From Saccopteryx bilineata (taxonomy: Eukaryota; Chordata; Mammalia; Chiroptera; Emballonuridae), in assembly GCF_036850765.1 (NCBI RefSeq), contig NC_089494.1, forward strand, positions 124,001 through 188,000: a stretch of 64,000 nucleotides of DNA, read 5' to 3'. This document shows positions 34,537 to 46,481 of this stretch, one piece after another. The notes below the pieces were generated by a model that searched no databases, was not told the origin of the DNA, and worked only from the letters and a program-made list of their open reading frames with translations. Numbering within the stretch: position 1 is the first letter of the stretch; every line of letters begins with the position of its first letter. A program made the translations under genes and the position numbers.

Positions 34537-34617
34537 TTTTTTTTTTTTTTTTAGCAAGAGAGATAGAGAGAGATAAAAACAGGAAGGGAGAGAAATGAGA
34601 AGCATCAACTCATAGTT
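34537..34617 (-). mobile_element. tRNA-SINE tail fragment
   Basis: T-run, GA-rich block and GAGAAGCATCAACTCATAGT are the 3' part of a tRNA SINE; it stops where an LTR-like sequence starts. Confidence 0.65.
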
Positions 34618-34880
34618 GTGGGGGACAGGCTGTAAGCTGACAAAGTCCTCACAGCCCTCCCCCACATTCCTGGTTTGATTGAATTGTTAAAGGCAAATCT
34701 ATATTCCCTTCCTCTTACCCTTTACATGACTTTGTATCAGAGACTTCCTTGCTAAAATTCATGGGAATACCCAAGTGCAAGCTGCTTTGTTCTCTGCATC
34801 TTAAATAAAGTTGTTTTTGAGTTTCTGGGCCTTTGGTAGGTAGGTCATCAGCCTGCCTGCTAGGACCTCCCGATCCCATT
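34618..34880 (+). repeat. Candidate solo LTR
   Basis: Begins TGTGGGGGACAGGCTGTAAG, carries AATAAAG at about 34,803, and ends near CTCCCGATCCCA, consistent with a short TG...CA LTR. No target duplication was identified. Confidence 0.4.
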
Positions 34881-34904
34881 CCTTTTCTCTCTGTTTATTT
34901 ATTT

Positions 34905-35293
34905 TTTCTTTTTTTTTTTTTTTTTTTTTTTTGTATTTTTCTGAAGCCAGAAACGGGGAGGCAGTCAGACAGACTCCCGCATGTGCCCGACAGGGATCCA
35001 CCTGGCATGCCCACCAGGGGGCGATGCTCTGCCCATCTGGGGCGTCGCTCTGTTGCGACCAGAGCCACTCTAGTGCCTGAGGCAGAGGCCACAGAGTCAT
35101 CCTCAGCACCTGGGCCAATCTTGCTCCAATGGAGCCTCAGCTGCGGGAGGGGAAGAGAGAGACAGAGAGGAAGGAGAGGGGGAGGGGTGGAAAAGCAGAT
35201 GGGCGCTTCTCCTGTGTGCCCTGACCGGGAATCGAACCCAGGACTCCTGCACGCCAAGCCGACACTCTACCACTGAGCCAACTGGCCAGGGCC
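34905..35293 (-). mobile_element. Rhin-type SINE, abutting a hAT element
   Basis: Full-length minus copy whose tRNA-head edge (GGCCAGGGCC) directly meets hAT sequence at 35,294. Target duplications are not clear. Confidence 0.9.
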
Positions 35294-35693
35294 ACATATC
35301 TTATTTTAAAGTAAAAAAACAAAACGGGAACAAATACAATATTTAAAATAAAGAACAAGTAAATTTAAATCAACAAACTGACCAGTATTTCAATGGGAAC
35401 TATAGTCCTGCTTTTGGCTAATGAGATGGTCAATGTACGGTTCCATACTTGTCACTGCTAGCCGTAAGAAGTGATATGACGCGCTTCTGGAGCCATGACG
35501 CATGTGTACCGCGTCACCAGAAGTAGTACTGTACGTGAGCGACGCCACCACTTACAGTACTCCAGGAGCACAGGATGCATCTTCTCACTGACCACCAATG
35601 AAAGAGGTGCCCCTTCCGGAAGTGCAGCAGGGGCCGAATAAATGGCCTCAGGGGGCCGCATGCAGCCTGCCGGCCGTAGTTTGGGGACCCCTG
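35294..35693 (-). mobile_element. hAT transposon, one end missing
   Basis: The right edge TAGTTTGGGGACCCCTG is the same terminus as the hAT at 61,234. It carries about 160 bases of internal sequence absent from that copy. The other terminus is lost at the SINE junction. Confidence 0.8.
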
Positions 35694-36066
35694 TTCTACA
35701 TGAGCATATTTTATTTTTACAACCAGAAATGAAGAAGAAATAAAAATGTGCTTCCATGTGGGCACAGGGGCATGTCCTGGCAGGTAACACTGCCTGCAAC
35801 ACTCCAGCGGGAAATGCAGAGACATGCAAGGCAGCCCCTATGCACACCCCAAGCAGATGTGGGAGCTGCCGCACCTAGACCCACTTTTCTTGGCCCCACC
35901 TCTGACAGAGTTTGGCCAAAGGGGTGGATGGGTAGGGGGAAACAGTGCAATGAGATTGGGGGGGGGGGCAGGCAAGTGGGCGAGAGAACTGGGTGCCCTC
36001 CGCAGGGCTTTGATGGGGAAAGAACTCAAGAGAAACGTATGTCCCTGGGCATAAATGCACAACCCC
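35694..36066. other. Spacer downstream of NEU4
   Basis: No gene or clear repeat; includes a short G-run near 35,960. Confidence 0.5.
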
Positions 36067-36072
36067 TTTATT
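36067..36072 (-). terminator. Poly(A) signal AATAAA of NEU4
   Basis: TTTATT on the plus strand reads AATAAA on the minus strand about 320 bases past the NEU4 stop. Confidence 0.6.
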
Positions 36073-36392
36073 TCCCATCCAGAACCCAGGAAGCAGAGTG
36101 AGATTAAAGAGCCAGATGCCAAAAACACTTTGTGCTGGTCTAAAGGTCCAGAGTCACCGGCCTTCACCCACGGCCTGACGCCTGCCCTTACAGGGCTGGG
36201 TGGGTATAAAAGTGTTGAAACTGAACTTCCTGTCTGTCATTGCACAAGGTCCTTCTTGGAGACACACTCTCATGACTGTCCATGCAGAGGCCAAGGGGCA
36301 AAGGCACCTCTCCAGGGGGCACCCCAGAGCTCTCTCCAGGCCCTTGCCTCCTCCCCCTTTGTCCCCAGGGCCAGGCCTGGGCAGAGCGCCCG

Positions 36393-38977
36393 TTAGGAGG
36401 GCCAGCACTGTTGCTGAGGCTTGCCCCCCAGGGGGGGTGGCTCAGCACGTGGAAGCACGTTCTCCAGGACCTCACCCAGGGAGAACACACAGAAGGAGAT
36501 CTCCTCATAGGACACCCGGGCTCCGCTCTCATACAGACAGGCAAAGGTCAGGGCACCCTTGGGGGTGGGCCCGATGGATGCCAGGTCAGAGTAACCACTG
36601 GGGCCCTGGTAGATCACCCAGGGCTTCGTCCAGCTGTGGGGGTCCAGGGGGAACCTGCTCAGATGGACACCCATATGGAGCCGAGCCCTGCGCCCCGTGG
36701 GGTGAGAGTACAGCAGCCACGTGGGGCTCTGGGTCAGGGTGGCAGAGGGCCTGAGGAGTTCCAGGCTCCAGCCCCTCCTGTCCCCACCAAGCCCAGGCTC
36801 TGGGCTAGGCTCCCTGAGGCCAGGGTCCCTGGGGCCATTCCCAGATCTTTCTGTCCCATGCAGCCCCCCACCCTCTGGGGTGTCTCTAACTCCCTCCTCT
36901 GGGGACTCCTGGGTTCCAGGACAGAGGCTTGGAGCAAAGGGGGTCTTCTTAGAGCCCACTGACCATCCCTGGTCACCAGGCCGGCTAGAGGGTGGGGCTG
37001 GAAAGCCCAGGATGCTGCCCTGGCAGCCCCAGGCAGTCTCAGCCAGGGTGGGCACCAGCTCCCCCAACAGAAAGGAGGTGCCCTCATCTGTACTGAGGGC
37101 CTGCACGCGGCTTCCCAGGGGGCTCCGGGCGTTACAGTAGAGGACACTGCCAGCCTGCCCTCTGTCTACCACCGCCAGTTGGCACTCGCCCGAGCGCAGG
37201 TTGGACACAAGGCCACCATTGTGCCAGGTCTGGCCATGGTCGTCACTGTAGAAGGCGAAGGCGTGGGGGCTGGTCCTGCAGATCTTGCCAAAGCATTCGC
37301 GCCGGTCCACACGGTAAGTGTAGGCTGGCACCAGCAAGCGGCCCGAGGGCAGCTGGATGCCGTGGCCTGGGCCCACCGCAAATGTGGCCCAGTCTGCAAA
37401 TACAGGGGCTGCTGGTTACCTCAGGAGGGGACAGCCACAGCCGCAGGGGGTGGGGAGGACGGGAGCAGTGCCTGGGATCGGGGAGCAGTGTGTGAGGGAG
37501 CCACCTGCTGACTGTACCTCTGCCCTCCACTCCTTCGGGTCACCCTGAGTCCTCCTGGGCTGGACAAGCCTCCGAAGGACATTAGCAGGAGGGGAAAACC
37601 CAGTCAGGCCACTTGTTTCTCAGCATGTGAGCGGGCGGGCAGTACTGGAACTCAGGTGGACGGCCAACCACCGTGCCCAGCATGAGGGCTATCCAGACAG
37701 GAGTAGCTGAGAGGGGTGAGGTGTGAGGAGCTTCAGGGCTGGGTAGAGGCAGCCCCTCCTGGCCCTGGGCCCAAATTCCCCTATAGAGTCCCCACCAACA
37801 GGTAGCTCTTCAATTAGCTCCAGGCCTCAGAACCTGCCACCTGCCAGGGTTAGAGTATCCCCTAAGGGCAAGGGGCAGCCAGGCCCTTGGGGAGAGGCAG
37901 CTGGAGTGAAGGAAATGCTCTGAGATAAGGGAGAATGAGGAGGGGGGGGAGGAGGGGAGGAGGGGGAGGAGGAGGGGGAGGAGGGGGGAGGAAGGGGGAG
38001 GGGAGGAGGGAGAGGAGGGGGAGGAGGGGGAGGGAAGAGGGGGAGGGGAGGGGAGGAGGGAGAGGAGGAGGAGGAGGAGGAGAGAGAAGGTGGAAGAAGA
38101 AGTGGTTCAGGATAGAGGCCTTGGGGTTTGGGCACTCAAATTAAAACACAGCTCAGGGAGATGCAGACCTCCTCCTGCGGACATGACCAATATCCGTATA
38201 CGGACTCAGGGGTCAGGTATGAGACAGCCGGGCAAACGGTGTCCATGGGCCTTAGGCTGGGGGGTGGGGGCGAAGACGGGCAGCCCAGGGACCTTGAGCT
38301 AGACCCGACCCCACCAGCGGTTCGGAACCCCCACGGCGGTGAGGGTTCACCGCACCTGGTGCAGACCCACCCCCCTTCCACCCCGCGTAGACTCCTTGTG
38401 CGCCGTCCCTGCCCGGCCTACCCTGCTCAGCGCCTCCCACCGCCTCCGCGGTGAGGTCCCGCGGGCCGTCCCAAGTGCGCCCCGCATCCGGGCTGGTCAC
38501 GCAGCAGAGGCGCGCGGCGTTCCTGCCCGCGGTGATCTGCGCAGCCTCGGAGGTTTGGCCACGCACGGCCACGAAGAAGAGGAAGACGGTGCCGGTGTGC
38601 GCGTCGTGCACCGGGCAGGGGTTCATGGACCGGTGCTCCTCCAGGGCTGCGGTGCCCAGCACTCGCACGGCATCCCACTACCGGGAAGGGGGGATGGAGA
38701 GGCAGAGGGGAGGGCGGCCTCAGTTTCCCGCCTGTACGGGCACGCTCGCTCCCGCCCTCGCCCGGTCACTCACCCGCACGGAACCGCCCTCCAGCGTGCC
38801 GCGCCTCTGCACCAGGCGGTGGGCGTGCGCGTCGTTGGGGCTGAGCCGCTGCTCCGCGAAGGCCAGCAGGGTGGGCCCGGGGGGCACGGGCAATAGCGCG
38901 GGCACGCGGTAGGTCAGGCCGTTCCTCTCGCTCTGGAAGAGCACGGTCCGCATGGGGACTAGTGGGGTCTCCATGCT
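36393..38977 (-). CDS. NEU4: Sialidase-4 (neuraminidase 4)
   Basis: Exo-alpha-sialidase that removes sialic acid from glycoproteins and gangliosides. Coding exons on the minus strand: 38977-38774 (acceptor CCCGCAG, ATG at 38974), 38677-38422 and 37393-36393, all GT-AG; 485 residues, close to human (484). It has the YRVP motif with R23, the Asp in LSPNDAHAH, Asp-box sequences (SPDAGRTW, SDDHGQTW, STDEGTSF), the Glu in RSGECQLA, Arg residues in NARSPLGSRV and GRRARLHMG, and the catalytic Tyr in SGYSDLAS. It ends QQQCWPS. The divergent proline-rich insert typical of NEU4 is present near the middle of exon 3. The acceptor just before AGC-ATG shows a 5' exon lies upstream, which I could not place; in human it can add a short N-terminal extension. 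The frame is intact. Confidence 0.97.
37935..38096. repeat. Polypurine G-rich minisatellite in NEU4 intron
   Basis: About 160 bases of GGGGGAGGAGG-type units with no pyrimidine on the plus strand, between NEU4 coding exons 2 and 3. The NEU4 transcript reads it as a polypyrimidine tract. Confidence 0.95.
38400..38960. promoter_or_regulatory. CpG-rich block over NEU4 5' coding exons
   Basis: Dense CpG coincides with NEU4 coding exons 1 and 2, so composition may reflect coding sequence; a regulatory role is only possible. Confidence 0.35.
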
Positions 38978-39779
38978 CTGCGGGCCCATGGCAAGTGGGT
39001 CAGTGGGCAGGATCCAGGCCTGCTCCCCTAGCTCCATCTGATGGTTCGTCTGCACCTACCCATGCCCAGTCACATTCTTGTGCCCACCAACGAGCACCCT
39101 GTCCCAGGCTCTCTACCTACTTCTTAAATCATGGCCAGTACACCCCCAAATGTTTGGAATCGGCCCCTTCCTTCTGTCAGCACAACCCTTGTAGGGAGAG
39201 CAGGGCGCCTGGCCAGAGCCCCCTGAACCTACCACCCGTGTGCCTGGGACAGGTCTGCACAGCCCGCCCAGAAGGAGGCTGGCCAAATGCAGTCAGGACC
39301 CAAAGTTTTGAGGGGTTGGGTGTCTCCAAATCGGGGCCCCACAAACTCAGGAGCCAGCCATGCAAACAGAGAGAAGCACAGAAACAGATACACTAGACAA
39401 AAAAGAACAAAGACTCACACAAAACATGCAGATGCACACACATTCACACAGACACCACTTGGGAGACACACACACATACATTCCATACACAGGAAGAAAG
39501 AACCCTCGCTGCTGCCACCTTTCTCAGACCTATGGAGTCACAGGAATCAGGGGATTCTGGGGAGCAGCCGGGAGAGGTGAAGGGTCACACACTGAAACCA
39601 AGGTGGCCCCAGTCGGTCTGCAGAGAAGGAGCCTGAACTCCAGATCCCAGCAGCATGTCTGTGGGGTCAGGTGACTTGCTGCCCTGCCCCTTAGGCTCCT
39701 GAGCAAGTCTGGGGATCCTGCAAGGTCTAGCAGAGCCATGGCCACCCATAGGGAACCCCTCATAGCTCCCATGTGCCTC
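38978..39779. other. NEU4 upstream sequence
   Basis: Probably NEU4 5' intron. A short CA-rich patch lies near 39,420-39,490. No exon identified. Confidence 0.45.
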
Positions 39780-39796
39780 AAAAGACCTAGGAATGG

Positions 39797-40160
39797 GCCC
39801 TGGCCAGTTGGCTCAGTGATAGAGCGTCGGCCTGGCGTTCAGGTTCGATTCCCGGCCAGAGCACACAGGAGAAGCACCCATCTGCTTCTCCACCCCTCCC
39901 CCTCTCCTTCCTCTCTGTCTCTCTCTTCCCCTCCCGCAGCCAAGGCTCCATTGGAGCAAAGTTGGCCCGGGCGCTGAGGATGGCTCTGTGGCCTCTGCCC
40001 CAGGCGCTAGAATGACTCTGGTTGCAACAGAGCAACGCCCTGGATGGGCAGAGCATCGCCCCCTGGTGGGCGTGCCAGGTGGATCCTCGTTGGGCGCATG
40101 CGGGAGTCTATCTGACTGCCTCCCCGTTTCCAACTTCATAAAAATACAAAAAAAAAAAAA
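39797..40160 (+). mobile_element. Rhin-type SINE with shortened tRNA head
   Basis: Plus copy with a perfect 17-bp target duplication AAAAGACCTAGGAATGG at 39780-39796 and 40161-40177. The anticodon-loop region is shorter than in other copies (CCTGGCGTTCAGGTTCGATT). Confidence 0.95.
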
Positions 40161-40177
40161 AAAAGACCTAGGAATGG

Positions 40178-42110
40178 TGTAGACCAGAGGCAGTGAGAGG
40201 GACCCCAGAGAGGCCAGAGGCCATCACTCTATGATCCTGCCCCATCCCATCAGAGAAGGGACCACAGGAGAGGTCTGGGGTGGGCGGAGCCAGTGCTGTG
40301 GGCCAGCTTTAGTCCCTCTGGGTTGAATGGACACAGCAGGACATTCTCTCCCCTTAGCTGGCTCCCCAAGACCTGGGACCACTAGGAGCTGGTGTCAACA
40401 GAAACAGGGGGCCTAGGCCCAGGCCCGACCTGAGGAAAAAGTGGCAGAGAGGGAGGCTCCCAACACCAGATGGTCCTTCTGGTTGCTGCACAAAGAAGGA
40501 CAGACCTGCTAGGCACTTGCAGCATCCTTGCCTGGATCAGAGTCCAGAAGTTCTGTGAGGACACCTATTGTAAGAGGAGGAACCAAGCCCCAACCAGTGT
40601 GGCCAATTCAGCAGATTCTGGGGCTTTGGCTTGCCCAGATGTCTATGTCTGAATGTTAACTAGAATCAGCACCTTTATCTGGGTGTTCACCCACAACCCC
40701 TAGCAGGGCTCCCCTGAGAGGTGACACATGACAGAAAGGGAAATTAAGGCCCAGAAAGGCCATGGCACCGCCAGGAGAACCTTGTCTCCTAACCCTGGAC
40801 CCTGGGGGTCATTCCGCCTCAGCAGCGGCTTGTCCCAGACCTGCCTGCAGCCTGTCCTCCCTGGGTTCCACCTTGGACCACTAGGGCTAGCCAGTGGTCA
40901 CCTGCCTCACATGCTCCCTCCCGAGTTTATCCTTTGGACCTGTTAGTGCTGGGCCAGTTCAGCCTGCTGACATCACATGAAGAGCCATGGCCCTTTGCAT
41001 AATAATCAGGCAGAGGGACCACCTGGCATTGTCACCTCCATGCCGCTCCAGTCTAATCTGAGTGCTCTGTGCTTTGTCCAGATAACTTAATTACAGACCC
41101 TTCTGCCCGGTGGAACATCACCCACAGGTCCATCAGGACCCTGTGGACTGGGACCTGGGCCAGCGACTTTGGGCCCCAGCACCCAGTCTGCATCCATCCC
41201 GTCCTCTGCATCTACCCCCAGGGCCCTTCAGTGTCACACCGGCCCCCTTGGGCCAGGAAACTGTTTATTGAGGGTCTACAGCCCCATGGCCCTCAGCCCA
41301 AAGAGGGGCAGCCAGGGACCACAAAAGCCGGGTTCCGGCCCTAGATAGGTGGGAAGCCAGGAGGGAACTCACCGGGCACCGTGGGGAAGCTTCAGAGTGG
41401 GCTGTGGGGCAGCCGCAGGACTGCCTGTCTGTCTCAGACCCAGCGAGCTGCCCAGAGACAAGGGCCCACTGTGTGGGCAGGAGGCAGGAGCTGGCCTTGT
41501 CCCAGGGCTGCGTCAGCACTCGAGACCCTCCTGCCATCTGTGTGGCTGTGGTGCCACAGAGCAGACAGGGTGCAGAAGGACACCCGGGGTGGGGGGCAGT
41601 GTCAGGACGGGACCACACAGAGCTCCTCTCTTCTGGCTGGCCTGCTCCACCCTGGGGTGCTGGGGACCTGGGGGCAGGGGGAGGGGCCACAGCTGCCCCC
41701 AGGCCTCCTACAGAGATGCCTCAGACTACAGGACGCAATGTGACTCCTCCCTTGGCCCCCAGGATGTGGCCTCTTAGAGTCTTAGTAGGCTCCAGCCCCA
41801 TATTTATGCTCAGGGACCCTAGCTTTGAGCAGGCAAGCCAGCACCCCACCCTCCTCAGCACCAGCTGCCTCCCAGGGCTCCGCCTGCCAATGGCCCCATT
41901 CACTCTCACCTGCTCCCCCACTGCTGTCTTTAAGGTGATTTTGTGGGTGATTGCTACTTGGGTGACTACCCAGTGACTGCTGCCTAGGTGACCACTGCCC
42001 AAGTGGCCACTGTCCGGGCCAGGGCCTCAGGGGAGGTGCTGTCAGTGGAAGAGGCTATCGGAAGGGCCAGCCTCCTCAGGGACTCCCTGAGCCCTGTCCT
42101 ACCTGACAAG
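40178..42110. other. Intergenic spacer, nothing recognised
   Basis: Unique-looking, moderately GC-rich. Overlapping frames between 41,265 and 41,976 on both strands are shadows of composition, with no domain or splice pair. No RNA gene seen. Confidence 0.45.
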
Positions 42111-42169
42111 ACTTCAAAGGTAGAAGTGGGCTTAGGGGAAAGTGAGACATCATACAAAGTCCACAGAGA

Positions 42170-42860
42170 GATGACAAACTTCCTATGTTCCTTCAGGCTG
42201 TGGACGAAAAAGGGGCCACACGTTGAACTGACCAGCTCAGGGAAGGCCTTGCAAACTGAGAGACCTAGGGTGGTCTGAAACGAAGACTGTTTAATTTAAA
42301 GAAGTTTGTGGTGGGTAGTCATATCCTAGGGAGGTATCTCTCTCTTACAAATGTCCACGCTCACGTTAATGGAGCCTGTCGTCTTTTTGCATCTACAGTA
42401 ACGGTACCGCATAGCGTACCTTTAAAACATGAAAATAATCTTCTTTTCCAGCCCCCTCAAAGTACAACCACCCCAGGAGAGCAGAGACCACAAATCCCTT
42501 CATGGTTAATTATCATGTGAATTAACTATCCTTAAAGGCTTATATGTTTCTTACATTGACAGAGGTTTCACATAACAACCTGTGTTTCTAGCTTCTCTGA
42601 AAACTGAGAGGGCCTGCCTCCTGGACTTCTCCCATTTGTCCTGAGACAAGCACATGCCCTTCAGTCACTGGCAGCCCCTCACTTGCCCTCCAAAGGAGGT
42701 TCAGGCAGTCTGCTCCCAGTTTTCACTGGCTACTCAGGACGCCACCATGTTCAACTTCTTGGGTGGGCAAACTGTACTGGTCATCTCTGACTTGTTAAAA
42801 AACACATGCACTTTACGTGGTAATAAATACTCCAGAGTTTCCCTCCAAAAACAGTACTAG
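42170..42860 (+). repeat. LTR-like repeat, copy A
   Basis: Shares GGACGAAAAAGGGGCCACAC, GGTCTGAAACGAAGACTGTT and CCTAGGGAGGTATCTCTCTC with copies at 43,227 (minus) and 59,440. It diverges from them after about 42,560 and has an AATAAA near 42,822. Confidence 0.5.
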
Positions 42861-42883
42861 TTTGTCAACATAAGAAATATCCA

Positions 42884-43226
42884 GCCTGACCAGATGGTGG
42901 CACAGTGGATAGAGCGTTGGCCTGGGACGCTGAGGATCCAGGTTGGAAACCCCAAGGTCGCTGGTTTGAGCACGGGCTCATCTGGCTTGAGCATGGCATC
43001 ATGCACATGACCCATGGTAGTTGGCTTAAGCCCAAAGGTCGCTGGCTTGAGCACAGGGGTCACTGGCTCAGTTGGAGCTCCCCCCACCTTCCCATTAAAG
43101 CACATATGAGAAAGCAATCAGTGAACGTCTAAGGTACCACAATGAAGAATTGATGCTTCTCATCTCTCTTCCTGTCAGTCTGTGTCTCTCTCTTCCTCTC
43201 TCTCTTGCAAAAAAAAAAAAAAAAAT
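42884..43226 (+). mobile_element. tRNA-derived SINE, long form
   Basis: Head GCCTGACCAGATGGTGGCAC; internal GGTCGCTGGTTTGAGCAC / GGTCGCTGGCTTGAGCAC units; CT-rich end and A17 tail. It abuts LTR-like copy B. Confidence 0.9.
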
Positions 43227-44350
43227 TCCAAACCTGTAAGGGCTGTTTATGAGTCTACTTGAGCCAAACTATCAATAGTTGCCAGGAAACAAAGTCTCAA
43301 GGGGTTGAGAAAGTGCTCTGGAAAATGGCGGTTTTACCACTTAACTTTACACATCAGAATCAAAGGAACAGACCTCAGGGGGTTACAGGAAACTGGTGAT
43401 AGATTAGGGAGGCAGGAAAAGGCAAAGTGTGAAAATCTCTGGGATGGGATAAAAAGTAAAATTGTATATACTGAAACTTTTTTTACATGGGTGGAAATAA
43501 GATAGTTTATAGTTAACAACCATGATGACAATGAGGGGGTTTGCAGATTCCCTCTGTGGCAGGGTGTCTGCCCTGCGGGGAGCAGGAAAAGAAGGAGACC
43601 CTTATACTTCAAAGGTATGTTTTGTAGATGCAGAAGACAACAGGCAGGCTCCATTAAGGTAAACATGGACCTTTGTTAGAGAAAAATACTGCCTAGGACA
43701 CAACTACTCAACATGAACTGCTTTAAGTTAAACAGTTAATTTCAGACCATCCTGGGTGGTTACTTGAGGTCTCTGAGTCGGCAAGGCCACCGTGCAGGCT
43801 TTCCCTGAGCCTGTCAGGTTGAACATGTGGTCCTTTTTTGTCCAAAAGTTCGTATTCCTGCCAACCTGAAAGTCATGATCAAGTACCATGGAATTTCTAC
43901 AGTAACTCTGAAACTGGAAAATATATAGGAGTTCATGCTGCATGTTACCAATTCAGCCATACAAGTAAAGGCAGGGATTGAATATGGGAATTCAGATGGC
44001 TAGCAACCTGGGGAGATGGATTCCCAAATCATCCTGATTCACTTTCCCCAGCCAACCTTTTTATAAGGGGAAGAAAACAGTAAGTAAGGGTTTTAGGATT
44101 TCAAGGGAGAGCTAATCAGATCATAGTCAAAGTTAACTGAGTCAGTCAGATGGCGTTCCGACCTTGGAGCACAAAGGCTTTGCTTGCAGATTTCCTGGGG
44201 CACAAAGGTGGATCATTAGCAGATCTCGTTAAGTCTTGTAGGCCTATTCAGGTATCTCAGTTCCCAGAACAAAGCTTTTACTTGCATTAACCACTATGCC
44301 CACTGACCATCACCAAAATCACCATTACTCAAGCTAACATTTTAACTCAA
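43227..44350 (-). repeat. LTR-like repeat, copy B
   Basis: Minus-strand sequence runs through CCTTATAAAAAGG (TATA-like, near 44,060), GGACAAAAAAGGACCACATG, AACCTGACAGGCTCAGGG, a CAGAGCACTTTCTCAACC block, to GACTCATAAACAGCCC. The 43,227-43,860 part matches copy C at 59,440-60,105. LTR identity is inferred from the TATA-like box and downstream poly(A)-like region. Confidence 0.5.
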
Positions 44351-45689
44351 GTTCCCCCATCAACTCCACATTCTTAATTCTGTGCAGCTGAAATTGGACC
44401 GTGTCTGTGGCCACGGCCGCCGGTCTCTCCCCTCCTCCCCCAACACAACCTACTCTGTTACCCAGACGTAGTAGCCTTCCCTGCTTATCCTGGGTTCACA
44501 CCCAGGTTAGCCCAGGTGTGGATCTTGCTTTCTTTGGGGGTTGGCAGAACCCACCTGATGCTCAGGACACTGAATTTGATCTGAGTCTTTCTTGTTTGAC
44601 TAGTTTCTTATCCATGGCTCTGCAGTCCTTCCAAGCCACCTGCCACACCCAGGTGCCACCTCATCAGGCTCTGATTCCCCCTCTGTATTCCTGAGGAACT
44701 CCACTCTGCCTTGTCCGCTGGGTCAGAAATGAGTCCCCAGCTCACCCTGGCTCTCTGCAGTGACCTCTTGTGCACTGTCTCTGTTCAGTGTTTTGGAAGT
44801 CACTTCTTCAGTTTTCAAATAGTGCAAACTCTGCAAGATGTCCTCTAATCTCACTAAAAACTGATTCTTCTTAAAGTTCTCTCCATTAAACCAGTGTCCA
44901 GGGGAGCTTCTGTCTGTTCTTTGAAATGCTGATTCACCAGAAAAGTGTGGACACACCTATACACAGAAGTACCTGCAGCAGGTGCCCAACCCAGCTGCCA
45001 GGGTCTTCCAAGCTGGGGACCCTGGTGTAAAAGGAAGGAGACCCCCAGCCCTGGGGAGGCAGGCCAGGCTAAGCCTCTAGGCTGAATGTGTGAGAGCAGC
45101 TCTTTCTCAAGTGCTCCAGGCACCCTGCATTTTGAAGGCACAGGGTATATGCCACTGAGTCTGTGCACCCCACTCTAACCACTGGGCACCCAAGCAGCCA
45201 AGGATCATGTCCTGTCGGGCAGGGCTTTCTCAGCCCCCCTTCACTGCCAACAAACAAGGGTGGCGTGGGGCTGTCCTCTTCTGGGACTGCATCCAGCATG
45301 GTCTCCACTGGACACTAAGAGGAGGGGTTTTCATCCCAATGGGGCTGCAGCACTGACCCTCCACCATTTTTCTTGTAAGCAATTTGAACATTTCTCAACC
45401 CAAAACCATTTTTTGGTGGAAAATAAGCATCCTACCACCAAAGATGGGAAGCTGGGTATTCCAGACCCTTGTGCCTCATCCCAGTTCCCCAGAACTAGCA
45501 CTGTCTTCCAAGCACAGCCTGTGGAGCTGCACCCGCAGCTCAGTGACCAGCCTGTGTTCCCACAGCCAGCAGATGCAGGGGAGCCACTCTGAGCACCATC
45601 AGGAGCCCACAGCTCTGCCGTCCCGGCCCCTCCACACTCCCTGGCCTGTCCTTCTGATGTGTCCACACGTGTTCCCTCTGATGGACATC
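44351..45689. other. Intergenic spacer left of the provirus
   Basis: No convincing gene; frames are short, with no domain. Confidence 0.45.
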
Positions 45690-45693
45690 ATGT
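45690..45693. repeat. Provirus target-site duplication, left (ATGT)
   Basis: ATGT here and at 51505-51508 flank the two LTRs, the 4-bp duplication usual for gammaretrovirus-like (class I) elements. Confidence 0.85.
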
Positions 45694-46469
45694 TGTTAAG
45701 CCTAATTCGGAGGGACCTGTAACATGGAAGACAGGAACAAGGTCCGTCGATTACACATCAAAGCTTTATTGTCTAGCTTGGCCAAGCGGTGGCTACTCCG
45801 ACAGAATTCTGAAGGAAAACGCGCCTGCCCTTTGTTCTATTTAGTTTTTATAGTTTTGTAAGTGGGAAGTACAGAAGCAAAAATTGTCATTAGGAGCCCC
45901 TTACCACTATTGGTTATAGTCATATGTCCTTTAACATTGATAGGACCACATGTATGGCTTCAATTTGCAAGCCATACATCCTTTTGGAGAAAACAAAATT
46001 TACAAGTCAACACAATGGCAGAAAGATGTTTTTTTACATATTAAAAGGTATTCCTATATTATCTAGTGTTCATCTGCTAGCTCTCTGTCCAGAGTCACAC
46101 ATATTAACCACATGCATTTACATAGAAGAGGTAGTTTCCATGGGGACAAATGCCCACAAATGGCTCATTGCTATAAGAAAAGGTTTATTTTGGCTTTTCT
46201 CTCCCTGCACCTGGCTAGCCATTCGCCCTTTTCCCCACAGGCGTGGTGGAATGTCTGGGGATCCATGTTTCCCTCCCCTTTGCATTTACAACACAATGCC
46301 AAGGGCCATCCTGACTATGCCAATCACACAGTACAGAGACTATTCTCACAATTTCTCTGCACACCTTAACCCAAATTAATAAAATGTTCTCCAAGCCTCT
46401 TAAAATATTAATTCTGTAGCCTTTGGTACTTTACAACACCTGCGGGTGAAATGGCTCAGTGGTTCCTCA
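45694..46469 (-). repeat. Provirus 3' LTR
   Basis: In minus orientation it starts TGAGGAACCACTGAGCC and ends CCGAATTAGGCTTAACA, a TG...CA LTR. Poly(A) signal context GACAATAAAGCTTTGATG is at about 45,756-45,773. Compared with the other LTR it has an extra 5 bp near 45,776, about 8 bp near 45,950 and about 9 bp near 46,228. Confidence 0.95.
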
Positions 46470-46481
46470 TTCCCCCCTCTG
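46470..46481 (-). promoter_or_regulatory. Polypurine tract of the provirus
   Basis: Minus-strand CAGAGGGGGGAA directly precedes the 3' LTR TGAGGAACC, the expected plus-strand primer position. Confidence 0.9.

Noticed and set aside
36282..36962. 226-codon plus-strand open frame
   Set aside because: It lies antisense to NEU4 coding exon 3 and has no recognisable domain.
41265..41976. Cluster of overlapping 93-190-codon frames
   Set aside because: Frames on both strands overlap with equal quality, with no domain, splice support or synteny counterpart.
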